This document shows positions 58,291-64,000 of a stretch of DNA of 64,000 bases, piece by piece. Below the pieces are notes generated by a model. It did not search any database. It saw only the letters and a program-made list of their open reading frames with translations, and was not told the origin of the DNA. Source of the stretch: Pseudoxanthomonas spadix (lineage in GTDB: Bacteria; Pseudomonadota; Gammaproteobacteria; Xanthomonadales; Xanthomonadaceae); the NCBI RefSeq assembly GCF_003703395.1, contig NZ_RDQN01000003.1:1-64000 (forward strand). The letters run 5' to 3'. The position numbers and the translations under genes are program-made. Positions within the stretch are counted from its first letter, which is position 1. Each line of letters begins with the position of its first letter.

Positions 58291-59073
58291 TCAGGAAGGG
58301 AGCTGCTCGCGCAGCTGGTCGAGCAGGCGCCGGCGATCGGGAATACCGGGAGCGCGCTGAACCAATCCGCAGAGTGCCAGCACGTCCTGGCGCCGGCCGA
58401 GGTGGTCGCTGCGCCGGCGCAGCGAGCGCAGGTCCTTGCCGGTGTTGGCCGGGTCCTTGGCCAGGTTGGGGGCCAGCGAGCGGAGGGCTTCCTGCTGCAT
58501 GCGCAGCCGACGCACGCGGCGGCGGAACCGGTGCAGGTTCTCGGCCGAAGGTTCCTTGCGTGCGCGCCGTTCGGCACGGGCCAGGCGTGCCAGGCTCCGC
58601 TCCAGGCCAGCACGCAGATCCTTGTTGCGCAGCCGGCGCCATTCCACAGCGTCCAGCGCTGCCATCTGGCGGCTGACGATGGCGCGGCGGCGATCGAATC
58701 CCGGGTCGCGTGCCAGCAGTCGGGCGGCCAGCCGGTCCTGCCTTTGCACCAGGTAGGAGATCATCGGCTGCCATCGGTCGGTGTTGTCCCCTGCGGCGAA
58801 GGCATGGGCGAGCTCGACTGCAACGTGGGCATCGCGCAATGCGGACAGGCCATCGCCGAGTTTGCGCAGGGCGCGATCAATGGCCGCCACTTGCTCGAAC
58901 CGGCCATCCACCAGCGCCAGCAGTGCCCGCAGCCGACGGATGGCCTTGCGTGCCAGGTGGACGCCGCGGTGCAGATCCGGTTGTCCGGACAAGCCGCGTT
59001 GAATGGCGCGGCCCTGGCGTTGTGCCAGCGCATGCGCCTTGGCGCCCACCTTCGGGGTATCGCGAGAATCCAT
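58291..59073 (-). CDS. CHAD-domain protein
   Basis: A 260-residue helical, very basic protein with conserved His residues: HRGVHLARKAIRRLRALLAL (residues about 35-54), LRDAHVAVELAHAFA, and the second repeat ENLHRFRRRVRRLRMQQEAL. The CHAD fold is two four-helix bundles that bind polyphosphate in its positive groove, and such proteins associate with polyphosphate granules. There is no CYTH domain attached or adjacent. The ATG at 59073 was preferred over a TTG ten codons upstream. Confidence 0.82.
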   Translation of the reverse strand: MDSRDTPKVGAKAHALAQRQGRAIQRGLSGQPDLHRGVHLARKAIRRLRALLALVDGRFEQVAAIDRALRKLGDGLSALRDAHVAVELAHAFAAGDNTDRWQPMISYLVQRQDRLAARLLARDPGFDRRRAIVSRQMAALDAVEWRRLRNKDLRAGLERSLARLARAERRARKEPSAENLHRFRRRVRRLRMQQEALRSLAPNLAKDPANTGKDLRSLRRRSDHLGRRQDVLALCGLVQRAPGIPDRRRLLDQLREQLPS

Positions 59074-59448
59074 GGGTGCCGTTCCTGTCCTGTTTTTCGC
59101 CAACAGAATTGATCAATAACAACAAAACTTGGGCTCGTCGGCGAAATCCGTGGTGATCTTCAGTGGATTGTCGGGGGTTGTGTGGTGAAGAAGGCACGGA
59201 GCTTTCGGCAAGTGGCGTCGACGCTGCGCTGGTCTTCCCCCGGTGGCTGGCCGATGGAGCAGGGGGGCGCGTCTTCGTTGTCGCTCTCATCGAGCGAAGG
59301 GAGCGAGGACGCACCGACCAGCGCCTCGGGATCGACGTGCGACGCACCGCCGATCGCCCCGGATACCCGGGCTGCGGCTGGCGCTGGCGTGGCGACGATC
59401 AGCTGCCGGTGCGCCTACAATACCCGGCTCCCTTTCACGCGTGCCGCC
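59074..59448. other. Intergenic region upstream of queA
   Basis: 375 nt between the divergent CHAD gene and queA. An AT-rich stretch (TTGATCAATAACAACAAAAC, about 59108) probably belongs to the CHAD promoter. A TACAAT at 59416-59421 with no good -35 may be the queA -10; it would leave a leader of about 20 nt. The long in-frame extension of queA through this region has no conserved sequence. No RNA motif was recognised. Confidence 0.4.
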
Positions 59449-61634
<2,186 letters not shown>

Positions 61635-62134
61635 CCGGATTGTCATCGGGGACGTGGGCGTGGCGCCGACGGCGCAACGTTCGGCCCCTCTCACCCGCTT
61701 GCAGGGGAGAGGGCCGGGGTGAGGGGGAAGACCGCAGGAAACATGCTGACGATGCCTATCGACGTTCCGGGGCCGGCGACGGTGCGTTGGGCCGCGAACG
61801 AAAACACCCCCTCATCTGCCCTGCGGGCATCTTCTCCCCGAACGCGGGGAGAAGGGGCAATACTGCATCCACATCGGCAGATGGGCTGCAGGCCTGCTCG
61901 AAAGACACGACAAAGAGACAGCGCTTGCGAAGAGGAGCAAAAGCCGACATGGCCATGGGACATACAAGCGTCCCCGGCGCTGCCTGCGGAACCTTTGCCG
62001 CCGGCCGGGGTCGCAAGGTGACGCAGGATCCGGAGAGACGCGCGTTTTACCTGCGGCGCGACCCCGGACCACGCCCGTGCGAGCGCGTGGCATAATCCCC
62101 GGCTGCTTTCGGCCCACCAATGGACCCACGATAG
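61635..62134. other. 500-nt intergenic region with repeats, tgt-yajC
   Basis: Two copies of the CCCTC...GAGGG repeat family lie here. The first, at about 61685-61725, runs CCCCTCTCACCCGCTTGCAG into GGGGAGAGGG and GGTGAGGGGG. The second, at 61807-61857, runs CCCCTCATCTGCCCTGCGGG into CATCTTCTCCCC and GGGGAGAAGGGG. Short frames on both strands here lack conserved features. The right end holds the yajC promoter. Confidence 0.6.
62091..62096 (+). promoter_or_regulatory. -10 element of the yajC-secD promoter
   Basis: CATAAT, identical to the rpmI -10, lies 38 nt before the yajC ATG and is preceded by GCGTGG. The -35 at 17 nt (ACCACG) is weak. Confidence 0.5.
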
Positions 62135-62482
62135 ATGAACGTGCTCGATTTGCTGATTCCCGCCGCCCATGCCCAGGCTGCCGGCGCCGCACCCGCCCAG
62201 GGTGGCGGGTTGTCCATGCTGATCTTCCCGGTCGTGTTGATCGCGGTGATGTACTTCGTGATGATCCGCCCGCAGATGAAGCGCCAGAAGGAGCACAAGT
62301 CGCTCCTGGACAAGCTTTCCCGCGGCGACGAGATCATCACCTCCGGCGGCATCGCCGGCACCGTGGCCGAGATCGGCGACAACTTCGTCACCGTCGAGAT
62401 CGCCGACGGGGTCAAGGTCCGCGTGCAGAAGGCCGCCGTGGGCAACGTGCTGCCCAAGGGCACGCTGAAGTCCGCCGTCTAA
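62135..62482 (+). CDS. yajC: Preprotein translocase accessory subunit YajC
   Basis: A 115-residue bitopic membrane protein. A short N-terminus MNVLDLLIPAAHAQAAGAA precedes one transmembrane helix (LIFPVVLIAVMYFVMIRPQM, about 30-49). The cytoplasmic domain has LLDKLSRGDEIITSGGIAGT and GDNFVTVEIADGVKVRVQKA. YajC associates with SecDF to support SecYEG export. tgt-yajC-secD is the common gammaproteobacterial order. Confidence 0.96.
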   Translation: MNVLDLLIPAAHAQAAGAAPAQGGGLSMLIFPVVLIAVMYFVMIRPQMKRQKEHKSLLDKLSRGDEIITSGGIAGTVAEIGDNFVTVEIADGVKVRVQKAAVGNVLPKGTLKSAV

Positions 62483-62622
62483 GCGTTTGGCTGTATCCGA
62501 CGGACCGCCTGCCGCGGTCCGTCTGCGTTTCATGCCGTGCCACATGGCCATCGGGCCAGGCGGCGTTTTCGGTTTCATCACGTAGAGCGCGCCTGGGGAT
62601 GCAGGTGCGCGGGTGCTGAGCA

Positions 62623-64000
62623 ATGCTTGAGTTTCCCCGCTGGAAGTATGTCCTGATCGTGCTGGTGCTGGTGTTCAGCACGGTCTACGCGCTGCCCAAC
62701 ATCTATCCGCAGGATCCTTCGGTCCAGATCACCGCCAGCCGCGGCGCGGCCATCGATGAGGCGCTGCGGCAGAAGGTCGCCGCGGCGCTGGCGACCGTGC
62801 AGATCACGCCCAAGCAGCTGGAGACCCGCGACGGCGACCTGCTGGTGCGCCTGGCGTCGCCCGAGGCGCAGGCCAAGGCCAACGACGTGCTGCGCCAGTC
62901 GCTGGGCGATGACTACACCGTGGCGCTGAACCTGGCGCCCACCGTGCCGCGCTGGCTCTCCAGCCTGGGCGCCAAGCCCATGGTGCGTGGCCTGGACCTG
63001 CAGGGCGGCGTGCACTTCACCTTGCAGGTGGACCAGAAGGCGGCGCTGGACAAGCGCGTGGAGGCCTATGTCGAGGACGCCCGGGTGACACTGCGTGACG
63101 CCAGGATCCGCGTCGATTCGGTCACCCGCGGCCCTGACAACACCATCGTGGTCAACGTGGCCCAGGGCCAGGACGTGGCTGCGGCGCGCAAGGCGCTGGC
63201 CACCACGCTCAGCGCCAGCAGCAGTGCCAGCGGGGCGCTGGTGGGTGCCTCGCCACTGAGCTACCAGGTGCAGGGCAACCGCATCACCATCGGTCTGCCG
63301 GAAAGCGAGCTGGCCCGCATCTCCGGCGACGCCATCGCCCAGAACATCGCCACCCTGCGCAACCGGGTCAACGCGCTGGGCGTGGCCGAACCGGTGATCC
63401 AGCAACAGGGCAGCGACCGGATCGTGGTCGAACTGCCCGGCGTGCAGGACACCGCGGCGGCCAAGCGCCTGATCGGCGCCACCGCCACGATCGAGTTCCG
63501 CGCGGTGGTCGATGGTGATGCGCTCGAGGCCCAGCGCACCGGCAACATTCCGCCGGAAGCCAAGGTCTACCAGTTGCGCGATGCGCCCGGAGTCCCGGTG
63601 CTGCTGAACAAGCGCGTGCTGGCCTCGGGCGAGCAGATGGTCAATGCCGTGGCCACGGTGGACCAGAACGGCCAGCCCGCGGTGGACATCACCCTGAACA
63701 ACGTGGCCGGCCAGCGCATGTTCGATTTCACCAGCGCCAATGTCGGCAAGAAGATGGCGGTGGTCTACATCGAGCGCATTCCGGAAGTGAAGGTGGTTGA
63801 CGGCAAGGAAGTGCGCAGCGTGCGGGTGAGCGAGCAGGCGCTGGCGCCGTCCACCATCCAGGGCGTCTTCAGCAAGAACTTCCAGACCACCGGCCTGAGC
63901 AAGGACGAAGCCGACAACCTGGCCAAGCTGCTGCGCGCCGGTTCGCTGGCCGCGCCCATGAGCTTTGTCGAGGAGTACGTGATCGGCCCCAGCCTGGGCG
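62623..64000 (+). CDS. secD: Protein translocase subunit SecD (partial, runs off the window)
   Basis: 459 residues are visible. MLEFPRWKYVLIVLVLVFST begins with TM1. The periplasmic P1 domain follows, with the D1 motif VRGLDLQGGVHFTLQVDQKA near residue 125 and RNRVNALGVAEPVIQQQGSD, then RIVVELPGVQD and a P1-head sequence. The visible part ends within the region before TM2-TM6 (SFVEEYVIGPSLG). SecD uses the proton gradient with SecF to pull exported proteins through. The frame stays open to the last base; secF presumably follows outside. Confidence 0.97.
   Translation, partial: MLEFPRWKYVLIVLVLVFSTVYALPNIYPQDPSVQITASRGAAIDEALRQKVAAALATVQITPKQLETRDGDLLVRLASPEAQAKANDVLRQSLGDDYTVALNLAPTVPRWLSSLGAKPMVRGLDLQGGVHFTLQVDQKAALDKRVEAYVEDARVTLRDARIRVDSVTRGPDNTIVVNVAQGQDVAAARKALATTLSASSSASGALVGASPLSYQVQGNRITIGLPESELARISGDAIAQNIATLRNRVNALGVAEPVIQQQGSDRIVVELPGVQDTAAAKRLIGATATIEFRAVVDGDALEAQRTGNIPPEAKVYQLRDAPGVPVLLNKRVLASGEQMVNAVATVDQNGQPAVDITLNNVAGQRMFDFTSANVGKKMAVVYIERIPEVKVVDGKEVRSVRVSEQALAPSTIQGVFSKNFQTTGLSKDEADNLAKLLRAGSLAAPMSFVEEYVIGPSLG

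Noticed and set aside
61719..62095. Several 80-130 codon frames between tgt and yajC on both strands
   Set aside because: They run through intergenic repeats and contain no conserved features.

Overview
The window is GC-rich chromosomal DNA from a member of the Xanthomonadaceae (gamma-proteobacteria). Three things support this: the local order pheS-pheT-ihfA-merR-tRNA-Pro followed directly by a gumB-to-gumM exopolysaccharide operon; many GTAGGAGCG / GTGGGAGCCGC / GTAGGGCGGGT extragenic palindromes; and protein sequences closest, from memory, to Xanthomonas-type homologues. Single copies of several gum genes and the drifted neighbourhood suggest a relative such as Pseudoxanthomonas rather than Xanthomonas itself, but the genus cannot be fixed from sequence alone.

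Layout. 1-9.2 kb: the edge of an IS630-type element beside a broken alkA, then housekeeping and accessory genes (TPR membrane protein, VanY-type carboxypeptidase, purT, an exonuclease/phosphatase-fold lipoprotein, bpt, an EF-hand protein, an ECF sigma factor with a membrane tail, tesB). 9.5-17.6 kb: a translation block (thrS, infC starting on AUC, rpmI, rplT, pheS, pheT, ihfA, a MerR regulator, tRNA-Pro). 18.1-31.2 kb: a complete xanthan-type gum operon. GumD, M, H, K and I can build the pentasaccharide on its lipid carrier. One acyltransferase (GumF/G) and the pyruvyl transferase GumL can decorate it. GumJ flips, GumE polymerises, and GumB/GumC export. Two breaks of about 300 nt (gumC-gumD and gumJ-gumK) are rich in stem-loops. 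31.4-33 kb: a DUF985 cupin and a GumN/TraB-like protein.

33-44 kb, mostly minus strand: dxs, an HNH nuclease, an acyl-CoA dehydrogenase, a LEA14-type lipoprotein, a lipocalin, tRNA-Phe, three tandem DUF6491-like lipoproteins on plus, then yggX, mutY and ftsY. 44-52 kb: htpG, rsmD, coaD, a lipoprotein, a ferredoxin, gamma-glutamyltranspeptidase, a GumP-like metallo-hydrolase and upp. 52-59 kb: a TonB-dependent receptor divergent from a phytase-like beta-propeller lipoprotein, a class III aminotransferase divergent from an Lrp-type regulator, and a CHAD protein. 59.4-64 kb: queA-tgt-yajC-secD, with secD running off the end.

The most unusual non-coding features are two unrelated imperfect palindromes of almost the same size (161 and 162 bp inside), both placed exactly as C-TA-[element]-TA-G. 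This is the signature of insertion into CTAG by an IS630/Tc1-mariner-type transposase. Other points to check are the structured leaders inside the gum operon, a mutY gene with no conventional start near its conserved N-terminus, and the DUF6491 lipoprotein triplication.
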